DNA from: Gammaproteobacteria bacterium
GTDB lineage: Bacteria > Pseudomonadota > Gammaproteobacteria > Pseudomonadales > Azotimanducaceae
Length of the DNA stretch: 64,000 nt
Reading direction: 5' to 3'
Assembly: GCA_009845835.1 (NCBI GenBank)
Contig: VXYV01000029.1
Span: 18,513 to 82,512 of the forward strand
Below the pieces are notes generated by a model. That model was not told the origin of the DNA. It worked only from the letters and a program-made list of their open reading frames with translations, and made no database searches. The translations under genes were made by a program, and so were the position numbers. Position 1 is the first letter of the stretch. Each line of letters starts with the position of its first letter. Positions 55,152 through 64,000 of this stretch are shown one piece after another.

Positions 55152-55618
55152 AAGACATAATTTTAATGCAATCGTGCATATTGCTTGTACGGATTCGCTT
55201 CGATAGTCTGCATTGGACCGCGACTAATTGATTTGCGGAATGACCCAATGCGGTCCAAACACCTTAGGGAAAGAATTTTTCCTTTGTATCCATACTCAAT
55301 ATCCGTTCACAATTCAGGCTTGTGTGACGGAGACATCTCTTAATGATCAAATCGAGAACTATAGCAGGGCACGCAAAGTTTTGTGACTACGGGAACATTG
55401 ATGTAATATCAGAGTGTAGGCCCATAAGGCGACGTTCTGATCGCGCGATTATTTTTTCACAAAGATGGTCTACCATTTATTCTAGACTCGTTGGAATTAT
55501 TTATGTGTAACGTTGTAAATAAAATTTTTCTTTATTCCCTTTGAAAGGTTCTTAAACGAGTTGAATTTCAGGCAATGTCAGGAAAGAAAACGCGATGAGA
55601 ACGGAAATACAAAAGTAG
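55152..55618. other. 467-base intergenic region, no convincing gene
   Basis: It separates a minus-strand gene from a plus-strand gene and should hold both promoters, but no clear pair of boxes stands out. It has a 9-base perfect inverted repeat, TTGGACCGC (55213-55221) and GCGGTCCAA (55250-55258), around a 28-base spacer, 62 bases from the aminotransferase start, which could be an operator. A 55-codon open frame at 55343-55510 shows no protein-like features. Confidence 0.45.
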
Positions 55619-57493
55619 ATGAATAAAACGTTAGTCAGGATTGCTTTCCTTTGCGCAGGGGTTCTTGTAGGCTTTGGAGCTATCTTTCTTGTGTTGGACA
55701 ACTTATACAACGCAGATGAAGATCCTCAAAAATCTGATCCATCCGTCTCCGATGACGTTGAGAAAAACTTCGACAGACTAGCAACATCAGATATTCACCC
55801 AATTACTTCGATTGAAGTACCGGATCATATTGTCGACCTTGAATTGCCGGATCAACTATTTGACTTGAAGGTGGCAATTACTTCGTGGGTTTCGGTACTT
55901 GAGCGCGAACAAATATTAGATTGGTTGAATCAATCCACTCAGAAAGATTGGCAAGTGTCGGTACAGATTCGAACTGAACTACAAACTGCGCTCGTTCAAA
56001 AACTTATGCAAAGTTCTTTGCACCAAGCACTAGAATTTGCTTTAGCCAGACTTGAACCGGTCCGTTCCACACTAGGTTCGTTGGTACTGTTTGAATGGGC
56101 TAGTACCGACCTTGAAGGTGCAATGGATAGTGTGAAATCGTTACCCGCGGAAGATCGATATTGGATTTTGAACACTATCCTTACAGCTCAAAGTGGACTG
56201 AAATGAGAAGAACAAACAGATATTGCACGCAAACTAGGGGATGAAGCCTACGCGCTTACCTTTTACTTTCAATCGTTACTTTCTGATCAGGATGTGCCTC
56301 CCAAGGATCAGTGGTATGAAATCATGCCTTTGGTCGAAAAAGAAAATCGACAGCACTTGGACATATTAGAAGCAGTCGCCGTTTCTTGGATTAAGCAAGA
56401 TGGAATTGAAATGTTTGATGAGATGAGAGCGTCAATTCCCGACACACGAACCCTTGAATCGGTAGCGTTTAGTGTGCTTTTTGGAAATCTTGCTGAAGAT
56501 CCTGAATATTTGGTTCCAACATTTGAATACACCTATGCACTTGAAGACGATTTTCCTTGGAAAGGCTTTATTCTCCGTTCAATTATTGCCAAATGGGCAA
56601 GTGAAGATCCAGACGCAGTAATGCAGCGTACGGAAAGCTTACCTCCCGGCGAATACCGCGACGATATGGTACAAGGGGCATATCAGGAACTTGCTATACG
56701 CAAACCTGAGTCCATACTGGCTGACTTAGATGCGATACCCCGACCACACAGAGAATATACGAGTCAAACAGCAATTAGAACTTTAGGCGAAAAAGCTCCT
56801 CATAAAGCGGCGGATATCGTACTAAAGGTTGAAGATACCGAGTTGCAAAAGTCCTTAGCGACAACGTTTCTTTGGGCGTGGGTACGAACTGATGCGATTG
56901 CCGTAAAAAATTGGGTACTGAATCTTCCGGTAGAGAACACTTTACGAGATTTTCTACTAGCTCCATTAGCCGATTCCCTTGCTGACTCCGAACCTCACTT
57001 AGCGTTTGAATTAGCTCTTGAACAATCACTTCAAATTAACGGAGACGACGTTCACGGACACGAGGTAAATGTACTACAACGAATTGCACAAAATGACGTT
57101 GATACCGCGTTGGTTCTACTTTCTCAAGTTCGCGAGGAAGTCAGGTTTTCAGGATACAGCCGCGTAACGAACATGTTGATCGATAAAGGTAAAAGCAGGG
57201 AAGTGATCGAATTGATCAATGAGTTAAAAAAGGAGGAACAATTAGAGTGGATAGAACGCAACCTCTGGAAGTGGAGTGAACGCGATCCTGCTGGTTTACT
57301 TAACAATCTGGATTCGGTAATTTCAAGCGAAGTTCAAAGTCAAATGGCAATGGCTTTGTTTTCCATGAATCAACACTCAGACGCGTATAGTGAAGAAGAA
57401 CTTAGTTCGCTCAAACAATATATAGATCCAGAAATTTGGGAAGTGCTTAACAATCCAGAGGCAGTACAACTCGAAACAGAAGACACGCCGTGA
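55619..57493 (+). pseudogene. Membrane-anchored helical-repeat protein, paralog A, interrupted by an in-frame TGA
   Basis: One continuous frame of 624 codons with a single TGA at codon 196 (56204-56206). The N-terminus has a transmembrane or signal-anchor helix (about 8-26), followed by an acidic linker and then alpha-helical repeats of about 35-40 residues with recurring W-A-x-x-D-P-x-A and L-P marks (for example KWASEDPDAVMQRTESLP, LWAWVRTDAIAVKNWVLNLP). These resemble TPR/HEAT-like solenoids. The family is not recognised. Aligned to paralog B, the TGA stands where B has Leu (KASLEEL), consistent with one TTA-to-TGA change. TGA ends many genes here, so recoding is unlikely. Reinitiation at ATG 56324 is possible. 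Confidence 0.75.
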
Positions 57494-57518
57494 TTTATTG
57501 CATTACACAGGTGTACAA

Positions 57519-59407
57519 ATGAGGCATGAAGTTATTAGATTATTGGTTCTTTGTTTGCTAGGAATGGTCATTGGTGGATTGTGCGCATTTTATTTTGTCT
57601 GGAGTAATTCAGCGGAGAAGTCCACCCCTAATACCGAAGCGACCAAGTCGTCTGCAGATATAACAAATGAAAATATCAGTTCGACCGACTTTCCATCATT
57701 GGATGAGCATACCTTCACTCGAAGAAAAGTAATTCATTCGTTTGTGGGAGATTTAACGGAGCAAGAGATTGTTCTGACATTGAATAGTAATGCTAGCGAA
57801 TACAAAGACCTCGATGCTAGGGAGCACCAAGGATTAATCGAGTTACAAAGGTCACTTCTTGAGAGATTGAGTCAAACAAATCCAGGAGAAGCCTTAACTT
57901 TCGCGTTAGACAACGACTTACCCCGTAAATTTATCGAATTACCAGCCGTGAGATCAATCTACGACGATAGCTCGTTTGCACCTCCTCCAGCAAGTATAGC
58001 TCAAGTATCGTTTATCGAAACAGTATTCAATGTTTGGGCAGCGAATGATTTAAGTGCTGCGCTCGATAAAGCTACCAGTCTAGATGGCGCATCGCGCGAG
58101 CTCGCACTGGCAGGCATACTCAAGACTCAATCGAAGGCTTCCCTAGAGGAACTTAAACAGATTGGTATGCAATTTGGAAGCGAACAATACGGATTAGACG
58201 CGTACTACAACTTAGTCAACTCCGAAACTTGGAAGATCCAAGAGCAGTATGGGAACAAATTAGACCACACCTTACGTTCGGCAATTTATCTCAGGACTGG
58301 CTGGTGAAAAATGTTCTACTGCAATGGTACGAGCAGGAGGGGCTTATTAGCGTACTAGATGAAGTGCAATCATCCGATATATCAGACCGAATCAAACACG
58401 ACACAAGTTTGCTAGTACTTGAACGCGCGGTTAAGGACACACCATTTAGTGCGTTCGAGTATGCGGTGAGAGTGCAAATTGAAAGACCTTCCCACGACCC
58501 GCTGGTATTTGGAGTACTCGGTGCTTGGGCTGACTTTGATCCTCAATCTGCCATGGAACACCTCGACGAGCTCACCGACCCATTTTTACTTCGAATGGGT
58601 ACTAGGATTGTTGTTGCTCGTTGGGCTACGCAAGACCCTAATTACGTGTTAGAAAACCTCGAGGATTTTCCGCCCGATCAACGCCAAGAGGCAACCTCAA
58701 TCGCACTTCGTGTTTTGGCAGTTAGTAATCCCACCGAAGCTGCAAAAAGGGCACTTGATGAATTTCAATTTTCCAGTCACAATCCCGCGCTACGTTCAGT
58801 GATGGGTGTTTGGGTACAGCTAGATCCAACCTCTGCCATAGATTGGGTTGAGCAGAACGGGAAAAATGACTGGGAAAAATACGCGCTCGCAGCCGTGTTA
58901 ACGGAAAGTTTAGTTTCGATCGAGTCACAAAGGGAACGAGCTTTTGACATTGCACGGAATGTCTCTGATATGGACTGGGGAGAAGTGGAGTATGTTGGCT
59001 TAGAAGCAGAAGTCATTGCTTCGATCGCAAGGTGGGGTAGTTTGGAAACTGCTTTGAAATTATTGCCAGAAGTCCGTCCAGGGAATACTCGAGCAGTCGC
59101 CATTGCGGGTATCGCGGGTGTTCTAATTGAGGAGAATAGAACATCCGAGGCGTTTAACCTTGGCCTCGAATTACCCTTGGATGATCAGTTCAAATTTTTC
59201 CCGGAAATTGCGAATTCTTGGGCTAGAGCCGATCCGGATGGATTGATGGGATCGATAGATGACATTGCTGATGAGAAACTTCGCTCATTATTTGCATTGC
59301 AAGTTTTGGTGGGGTATGCAAGCAATAATTTCACCGACGAACAGTTTGAAACGTTGCAACAATATCTCAATGAGTCGGATCGAGCGGTGTTTGAAAGTCA
59401 ACGATAG
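57519..59407 (+). pseudogene. Membrane-anchored helical-repeat protein, paralog B, interrupted by a frameshift
   Basis: Paralog of the preceding gene, starting 25 bases after it. The ATG at 57519 leads into a hydrophobic helix (about 8-30, LLVLCLLGMVIGGLCAFYFVW), an S/T-rich linker and helical repeats. The frame runs to a stop at 58305-58307, but the real continuation lies in the -1 frame from about 58229: YYNLVNSE is followed by LEDPRAVWEQIRPHLTFG, which preserves the repeat pattern, and runs to 59407. One extra base near 58224-58230 explains the break. The sequence there (CGAAACTTGG) is not a recognised slippery site. Repaired, it would have about 629 residues, nearly the same as paralog A. 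Function unknown. Confidence 0.75.
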
Positions 59408-59443
59408 TAACTACTAGTTCTTTTATCTCCCCAAAACCAGCAC

Positions 59444-61294
59444 CTAGCTCTGTGTTAGCGTTTTATCGGCAATGACATAGCTTGTACTTGCTGTTTCACT
59501 TAGTCCTTGCTGTCGATACATTGAGGTATATCTACCACTCTTCGCAATTAAATCTCGATGAGAGCCGTATTCGATGATTTGACCACGATCGATAAAAGCA
59601 ATTTTGTTTGCATTTTTGATTGTCGATAAACGATGGGCAATGATTACACAGATACGATCTGCGATTAACCGATTCAATCCTTCTTGAATAGTTTGTTCGG
59701 TGTTAGTATCTATAGTCGCTGTCGCTTCATCCAATATCAGGATTTGTGGGTTGGCCAATATAGCTCGCGCGATTGAAATCAGTTGTTTTTGACCTGCCGA
59801 TAGTCGACTTCCTTCTGTACCCGTGTTAGTGTAGTATCCGTCGTCTAGTTGTTCAATAAACTCATGGGCACCACCCATCCGTGCTGCCTCGACTACTTCG
59901 TCGAAGGTGGCTGTTACTTTTCCATAGCGAATATTTTCTAAGATCGTACCAGAAAATACATGTGGATGTTGTAAGACGACTCCCAGTTGGGATCGATACC
60001 ATTTCAAGGGTAAATCACGGTAATCTTGGTTATTAATTAAGATTCGACCATTCGTAGGTTCATAAAACCGACAGAGTACGCTAATGAGCGATGTTTTGCC
60101 ACCGCCAGTGGGTCCAACCAGAGCGATCGTTTCTCCAGATTTCACTTGAAAATCAATGTCTCTTAACACCAAGTCATCGGCTCGGTAGGCAAACGACATT
60201 TCTTCAACGCGAATCGATTCAATGTCAGTGAATGTGGTTTCAGTTACATTTACTTCATCCCGAATTGTCGGTTCAGCATCCATAACTGAGAAAATACGTT
60301 CTGCGGAAGCTTGAGCAGTCTGCATCTCGGTAAACCACGCTGCTAACTCAATCGTCGGATCTAGAAAATGTCTCATCCACATCATAAAAGCTAACAGTGT
60401 TCCAGCGACTATGACGCCGTTAAGAAATTCTTGACCACCAACCGCAATTGCTATTCCAGAAGACACACTTCCAACGCAGATAATGGTGGGAATGTAGATC
60501 GCTGACAGCGTAAGATTTTTGACGGATGAATTCATCAATTTTTCAGTGTGAACTGAAAAATCCTCTAAGTTTTTCTTTTCTTGAACAAAAGCTTTACTGG
60601 TTGCAACACCGACGATACTTTCGTTATAAACCCCGGTGATAATCGAATTTACTGAACGGACTTCTCTAGCTGATTGGAGTATAGATCGTCGAAATTTAGT
60701 CGTAACCCATGCGATTAAAGGAAGAAGTGCAAAGGTTAGTAATGCAAGTTTCCAATTCAGTATCAACATGACTACTCCCATCGATAACATCATCGACGTT
60801 CCCCAAACAAAGTCGAGAAATGCCCAAGCGAGGATGTCCGATAACCGTTCACAGTCCGATGTCAACCGCGCCATAATCCATCCTACCGGTCGCGCATCAA
60901 AAAATTTGAAAGCTTGTTTCTGAATGTTTACGAAAGCATCGTTCCGAATGTCTAGGCTTGCTAACGCTCGAACTTTACATACCAGGTAGACAAACCCGCC
61001 GGTAACGATCCCGTCGAGTACACAAGTAGCAACAAATAGCCACGACCACTTGATTAAGTTTGCGTCGTGCCCGAGTGTACGTATGTCTTGGACCAACCAC
61101 ATGGTGATTAGTCCAAACGACATTTCTAAAACACCAACAATTGTTCCACAAATTGTGACTCCGAGCAGCAGCTTCTTGTATTTAAAAATGTACAGGTAGA
61201 GTCTTTTCCAAAGACTCAGTTCCATGTGCGTTCGTTCTGAGTCTCGAAACTCGTCGGTGACGGTTGGATCGGTAGTGTTGACGCTTTCAGCCAT
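59444..61294 (-). CDS. ABC exporter half-transporter (second subunit, catalytic Walker B)
   Basis: A 616-residue fusion of six transmembrane helices and an ATPase domain. The ATG at 61294 overlaps the upstream subunit by eight bases. The ATPase domain has Walker A GPTGGGKTS, signature LSAGQKQLISIARAI (LSAGQ in place of LSGGQ), Walker B ILILDEATATID with the catalytic glutamate, and the H-loop IAHRLS. With its partner it fits the heterodimeric multidrug/lipid exporter type (MdlAB, BmrCD, TM287/288), in which one ATP site is degenerate. Substrate unknown. Confidence 0.92.
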   Translation of the reverse strand: MAESVNTTDPTVTDEFRDSERTHMELSLWKRLYLYIFKYKKLLLGVTICGTIVGVLEMSFGLITMWLVQDIRTLGHDANLIKWSWLFVATCVLDGIVTGGFVYLVCKVRALASLDIRNDAFVNIQKQAFKFFDARPVGWIMARLTSDCERLSDILAWAFLDFVWGTSMMLSMGVVMLILNWKLALLTFALLPLIAWVTTKFRRSILQSAREVRSVNSIITGVYNESIVGVATSKAFVQEKKNLEDFSVHTEKLMNSSVKNLTLSAIYIPTIICVGSVSSGIAIAVGGQEFLNGVIVAGTLLAFMMWMRHFLDPTIELAAWFTEMQTAQASAERIFSVMDAEPTIRDEVNVTETTFTDIESIRVEEMSFAYRADDLVLRDIDFQVKSGETIALVGPTGGGKTSLISVLCRFYEPTNGRILINNQDYRDLPLKWYRSQLGVVLQHPHVFSGTILENIRYGKVTATFDEVVEAARMGGAHEFIEQLDDGYYTNTGTEGSRLSAGQKQLISIARAILANPQILILDEATATIDTNTEQTIQEGLNRLIADRICVIIAHRLSTIKNANKIAFIDRGQIIEYGSHRDLIAKSGRYTSMYRQQGLSETASTSYVIADKTLTQS

Positions 61295-63107
61295 TGACGA
61301 TTTCCTGAGTTTCAAAGGCGATGGCTTCGTCGAGTAAATCTTGTATTTCGCAAATATCTCGATATAAACCGACTTCTGAAACTAATTGTTCATGCGTACC
61401 CAACTGAGCAATCCTACCTTCATTCATCACAACGATCCGATCGGCGTTCCGAATGGTTGTGAGTCGGTGTGCGACGATTATCGTGGTTGGTTTAGGTTCG
61501 AAAGAGCTTAGGTTTTGTAAGATGGCGCGTTCAGTTTGAGTATCTACACCAGAAAGCACATCATCTAAGATTAGGATAGGGGCGTTTTTCAGGAATGCCC
61601 GCGCAAGTGCCATGCGTTGCCGTTGACCGCCCGATAGATTGATCCCACGTTCACCAATTCTCGTTGCAAACTGTGCAGAAAACTCAAGAATCGTATCGTG
61701 AATATCTGCCATTCTCGAAGCATATTCAATGCTCCCGGATCTGTCTTCCGAAGTACCAAAACGTAAATTCTGTTCGATTGTTCTGGAGAACAAAAAAGGT
61801 TCCTGCATGACACAAGCAATCTGACTCCTAATCCAGTGTGCGTTGAACGATTCAATATCAATACCGTCGACATTGATTGTTCCTTCTTTGAGTGGGTAGA
61901 AACGTAGTAACGCCCGAACAAGTGATGATTTCCCGGATCCAGGTCGCCCAACAATTCCAATGGTTTCACCAGGTTTGATGGACAATGAAATATCAGATAA
62001 CTGATTGGATACTCCATCGTAGGAAAGTGAGACGTTTTGAAATTTAATCGCACCTAGACGAGGCGTCTTCTGAGGAAATGGTTGCTCAGGTTCTTGCTCA
62101 GAGTTAAGAATATGATTTATCCGTCTGAGCGCTACAAGAGTTTTTCCTGCGTGTTCAACAACATCGATGAGTTGTCGGATACGCCAAGTGACCATTCCCG
62201 ATAGCATGGTGAACATCATAAATTCACCAATGCTTAAACTACCTTGCATCACAAAGTACCCTGCTGCGATTAGTACCACTCCAGTTTGTAGCATGCAGAG
62301 GGCATCACTTACCCCCCAATAAACCGCTTCGTACGTGTTCAATTTCACGACTCGGTCACGAAAGTCACGGTTTGCCGTGGTGAATCGTTTGTACTCATGC
62401 TGTTCTTGAGCAAAAGCTTGGATTACTCGAATACCGGAGAGATTTTCTTGTAGAGCTGAGGTTAACCGGCCTTCGGATTCATCCATCTCTTGAAACAACG
62501 ATGATATTGCCTTAAAAAAGTAAATACCTCCAAATACAATCAACGGTAAAAGGATCAAAGCCAATCCGGTGAGAATGACATTGCGCCAAGCGAGGACCGG
62601 AATCATGACTGCTAAAAAAAGCAATGCTCGCGCTACCGCATCGACATCAGCATGAACAAATCGTCTGACAGTATCAACGTCTGAAGTACAACGTTGCACT
62701 AAATCTCCAACCTCCTCGTTATCGAAGAACGATATTCGAGCTCGATGTAGCCGGTCAAACAAAACATGCCGCAAACGGCGTGCGATTCGTTCTGAGGCAA
62801 CAGCGGAAAGCCGATCTCTGCCAAATTGAAAAGCACTACCCACAAGTGTGATTACGATTCCCAAAACGGCCGAAACGATTAAGTAACTGGAGTATGGCCA
62901 ATTTCCACCTAAAAACTCGGAAACATTGTGAATCCAAGGATGAGCAAACCCGAAATCTTGTTCAGTTACAACGTCTAAAGCATACATTCCGATTACAGGG
63001 ACACCGATCAGACAGATGTATGACAATGTCGAACTAACGGTCGCGACTACGTAGTACCAACGTTCACCGGCCGTGATAGCCCAAAGATTGGAGAATTTAT
63101 ATTTCAC
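61287..63107 (-). CDS. ABC exporter half-transporter (first subunit, degenerate Walker B)
   Basis: A 606-residue half-transporter with a GTG start. Six helices and an exporter-type linker precede the ATPase domain: Walker A GRPGSGKSS, signature LSGGQRQRMALARAF, then Walker B ILILDDVLSGVD, in which the catalytic Glu is Asp, and H-loop VAHRLTT. The site using this Walker B and the partner's LSAGQ signature is therefore degenerate; the other site is canonical. That is the pattern known for heterodimeric exporters. It is translationally coupled to the second subunit. Confidence 0.92.
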   Translation of the reverse strand: MKYKFSNLWAITAGERWYYVVATVSSTLSYICLIGVPVIGMYALDVVTEQDFGFAHPWIHNVSEFLGGNWPYSSYLIVSAVLGIVITLVGSAFQFGRDRLSAVASERIARRLRHVLFDRLHRARISFFDNEEVGDLVQRCTSDVDTVRRFVHADVDAVARALLFLAVMIPVLAWRNVILTGLALILLPLIVFGGIYFFKAISSLFQEMDESEGRLTSALQENLSGIRVIQAFAQEQHEYKRFTTANRDFRDRVVKLNTYEAVYWGVSDALCMLQTGVVLIAAGYFVMQGSLSIGEFMMFTMLSGMVTWRIRQLIDVVEHAGKTLVALRRINHILNSEQEPEQPFPQKTPRLGAIKFQNVSLSYDGVSNQLSDISLSIKPGETIGIVGRPGSGKSSLVRALLRFYPLKEGTINVDGIDIESFNAHWIRSQIACVMQEPFLFSRTIEQNLRFGTSEDRSGSIEYASRMADIHDTILEFSAQFATRIGERGINLSGGQRQRMALARAFLKNAPILILDDVLSGVDTQTERAILQNLSSFEPKPTTIIVAHRLTTIRNADRIVVMNEGRIAQLGTHEQLVSEVGLYRDICEIQDLLDEAIAFETQEIVNG

Positions 63108-63368
63108 AGGTTGTTTGGAATCGCAAACAGAAATCTGTTAATTGAAAAACATTTTGAGGGAATCTGTGAAGTCGCGGTAGGTGTGAGGGTAACCGAGACT
63201 TGGAAACAAGTGTGATATTGTAGAAAGTTATCAACTAGAGTGTGATTTGGTTTTCAGTTCAACATACATCTATTCCTCAACACAGTCCCACACGGGTTGG
63301 CGATGTTCTGTTTTGATAGTGGATAGATATCGTTAAAGCCTGTAGTGGTCATTGGCTTGTACAACGAA

Positions 63369-63998
63369 TCACTTTGATACCATCTTCTGGCAACTTACAA
63401 AAGGATTGTCTTTTATGAAGTAACGGTACGGCAACTTTTCGCCGATTGTAAGACCGATTCTACCACTCGTGGAAATTTGAAAATCCGACGAAATATTTGG
63501 TTTAATTACATAGATTGGTCCTCTAGTTACGTCCATGCGATTGTGGTCGCGCGAAATACCTAAGGATTGCGATAGTTTTCCTGGACCGTTACAAAGTGCT
63601 ATGTCAGTTTTTGGAAAGTTGCGTCGAATTCGCATTTTTTCCATACCACTTAGCGGTTCTAGTGCCCGTAATAAAACGCAACCAGCGAGTCCTTTTCTTT
63701 CGGTTACGATGTTCACACAGTGATACATGCCATAGATAAGATAGACATAGAGATGTCCTGCTTCCTCCCACTGATGTTCGGTGCGAGGAGTGCGACCTTG
63801 AGTGGCATGAGATGCTGGGTCATCGGTGCCTAAATACGCTTCAACTTCTACGATTTTACCGGACAGAAACAGTTCTTTTGTGGCGTTAATGAGAACACAG
63901 CCGATAAGTTCTTTTGCAACAGTTAAAGTAGGGCGAGAGTAGAAACTCCTTAGAAGAATTTTGTCAGTGCAATCGGTCAGATTCAGCCTTTGTTTCAT
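63369..63998 (-). CDS. 3-methyladenine DNA glycosylase (AAG/MPG type)
   Basis: Base-excision repair enzyme for alkylated purines. The 209-residue product has the AAG fold marks: VEVEAYLGTDDPASHA with catalytic E53 and Tyr55, QGRTPRTE, the YVYLIYGMYHCVNIV base-recognition strand, GCVLLRALEP, and NGPGKLSQSLGI. It is complete within the window if the ATG at 63998 is the start, but an earlier start beyond the edge cannot be excluded. The 261 bases between its stop and the ABC exporter show nothing recognisable. Confidence 0.92.
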   Translation of the reverse strand: MKQRLNLTDCTDKILLRSFYSRPTLTVAKELIGCVLINATKELFLSGKIVEVEAYLGTDDPASHATQGRTPRTEHQWEEAGHLYVYLIYGMYHCVNIVTERKGLAGCVLLRALEPLSGMEKMRIRRNFPKTDIALCNGPGKLSQSLGISRDHNRMDVTRGPIYVIKPNISSDFQISTSGRIGLTIGEKLPYRYFIKDNPFVSCQKMVSK

Positions 63999-64000
63999 GT

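Noticed and set aside
55343..55510. 55-codon open frame upstream of the repeat-protein genes
   Set aside because: No Shine-Dalgarno, no recognisable domain and ordinary chance length.
56204..56206. In-frame TGA as selenocysteine or another recoded codon
   Set aside because: The paralog has Leu here, no redox motif surrounds it, and TGA is a normal stop for many genes in the window.
58220..58236. Programmed -1 frameshift in paralog B
   Set aside because: The sequence CGAAACTTGG is not an X-XXY-YYZ slippery heptamer and no strong downstream hairpin is evident; a plain indel is simpler.

Overview
This window reads as chromosomal DNA of a gammaproteobacterium of moderate to low G+C (judged by eye, not counted). 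The evidence is gene order as well as gene content: leuC-leuD-leuB-asd-truA, then folC-SPOR protein-cvpA-purF, then miaE, lpxH, folD, three tRNA genes and tig-clpP-clpX-hupB-ppiD. These are conserved gammaproteobacterial blocks of the Pseudomonas type. MiaE, NfuA, LpxH, MetH, NhaB and SohB point the same way. I cannot place it to genus. Coding is dense, with many 4 to 25 base overlaps and many GTG or TTG starts; TGA is an ordinary stop codon here.

Layout. 1-9.2 kb: end of sucB, then lpd, sucC and sucD (2-oxoglutarate dehydrogenase E3 and succinyl-CoA synthetase), htpG behind a possible heat-shock promoter, gpsA, a DUF4892/OmpA-like protein and an acetolactate-synthase-family TPP enzyme. 9.3-14.4 kb: leucine biosynthesis, asd and truA. 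14.4-15.7 kb: a Fic-domain AMP-transferase gene behind two tandem palindromic repeats, at a place where related genomes usually carry trpFBA and accD. 16-20.5 kb: folC, a SPOR-domain protein, cvpA, purF and miaE. 20.5-22.1 kb (minus strand): folD-lpxH. 22.17-22.58 kb: tRNA-Pro(TGG), tRNA-Arg(TCT), tRNA-His(GTG). 22.6-28.8 kb: an unusually long trigger factor, clpP, clpX, hupB and ppiD, with lon absent from its usual place. 28.9-34.1 kb: rnhA, dnaQ, nhaB (minus), sohB and an AcuI-type reductase.

34-37.2 kb is a rearranged spot. A decayed copy of the 3' end of a Kef-type cation/proton antiporter gene lies beyond sodC, and the intact antiporter gene lies on sodC's other side. A deazaflavin-nitroreductase-like gene follows. 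37.2-42.1 kb: metH, nfuA and an unknown secreted protein. 42.5-45.2 kb: a porin-like protein and a serine hydrolase. 45.2-52.7 kb: a complete branched-chain-type ABC importer (two permeases, two ATPases, and a binding lipoprotein further downstream) co-transcribed with a long-chain-type acyl-CoA synthetase. 52.7-55.2 kb (minus): a pyroglutamyl-peptidase-like protein whose expected nucleophilic Cys is Ser, and a PLP aminotransferase. 55.6-59.4 kb: two tandem paralogous membrane-anchored helical-repeat proteins, each broken once (an in-frame TGA in one, a frameshift in the other). 59.4-64 kb (minus): a heterodimeric ABC exporter with one degenerate ATP site, and a 3-methyladenine DNA glycosylase.

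Most of the window is housekeeping. The parts most worth a second look are the Fic locus with its twin palindromes, the Ser-for-Cys C15-like protein, the two freshly broken paralogs, the antiporter relic around sodC, the enlarged trigger factor and the missing lon.
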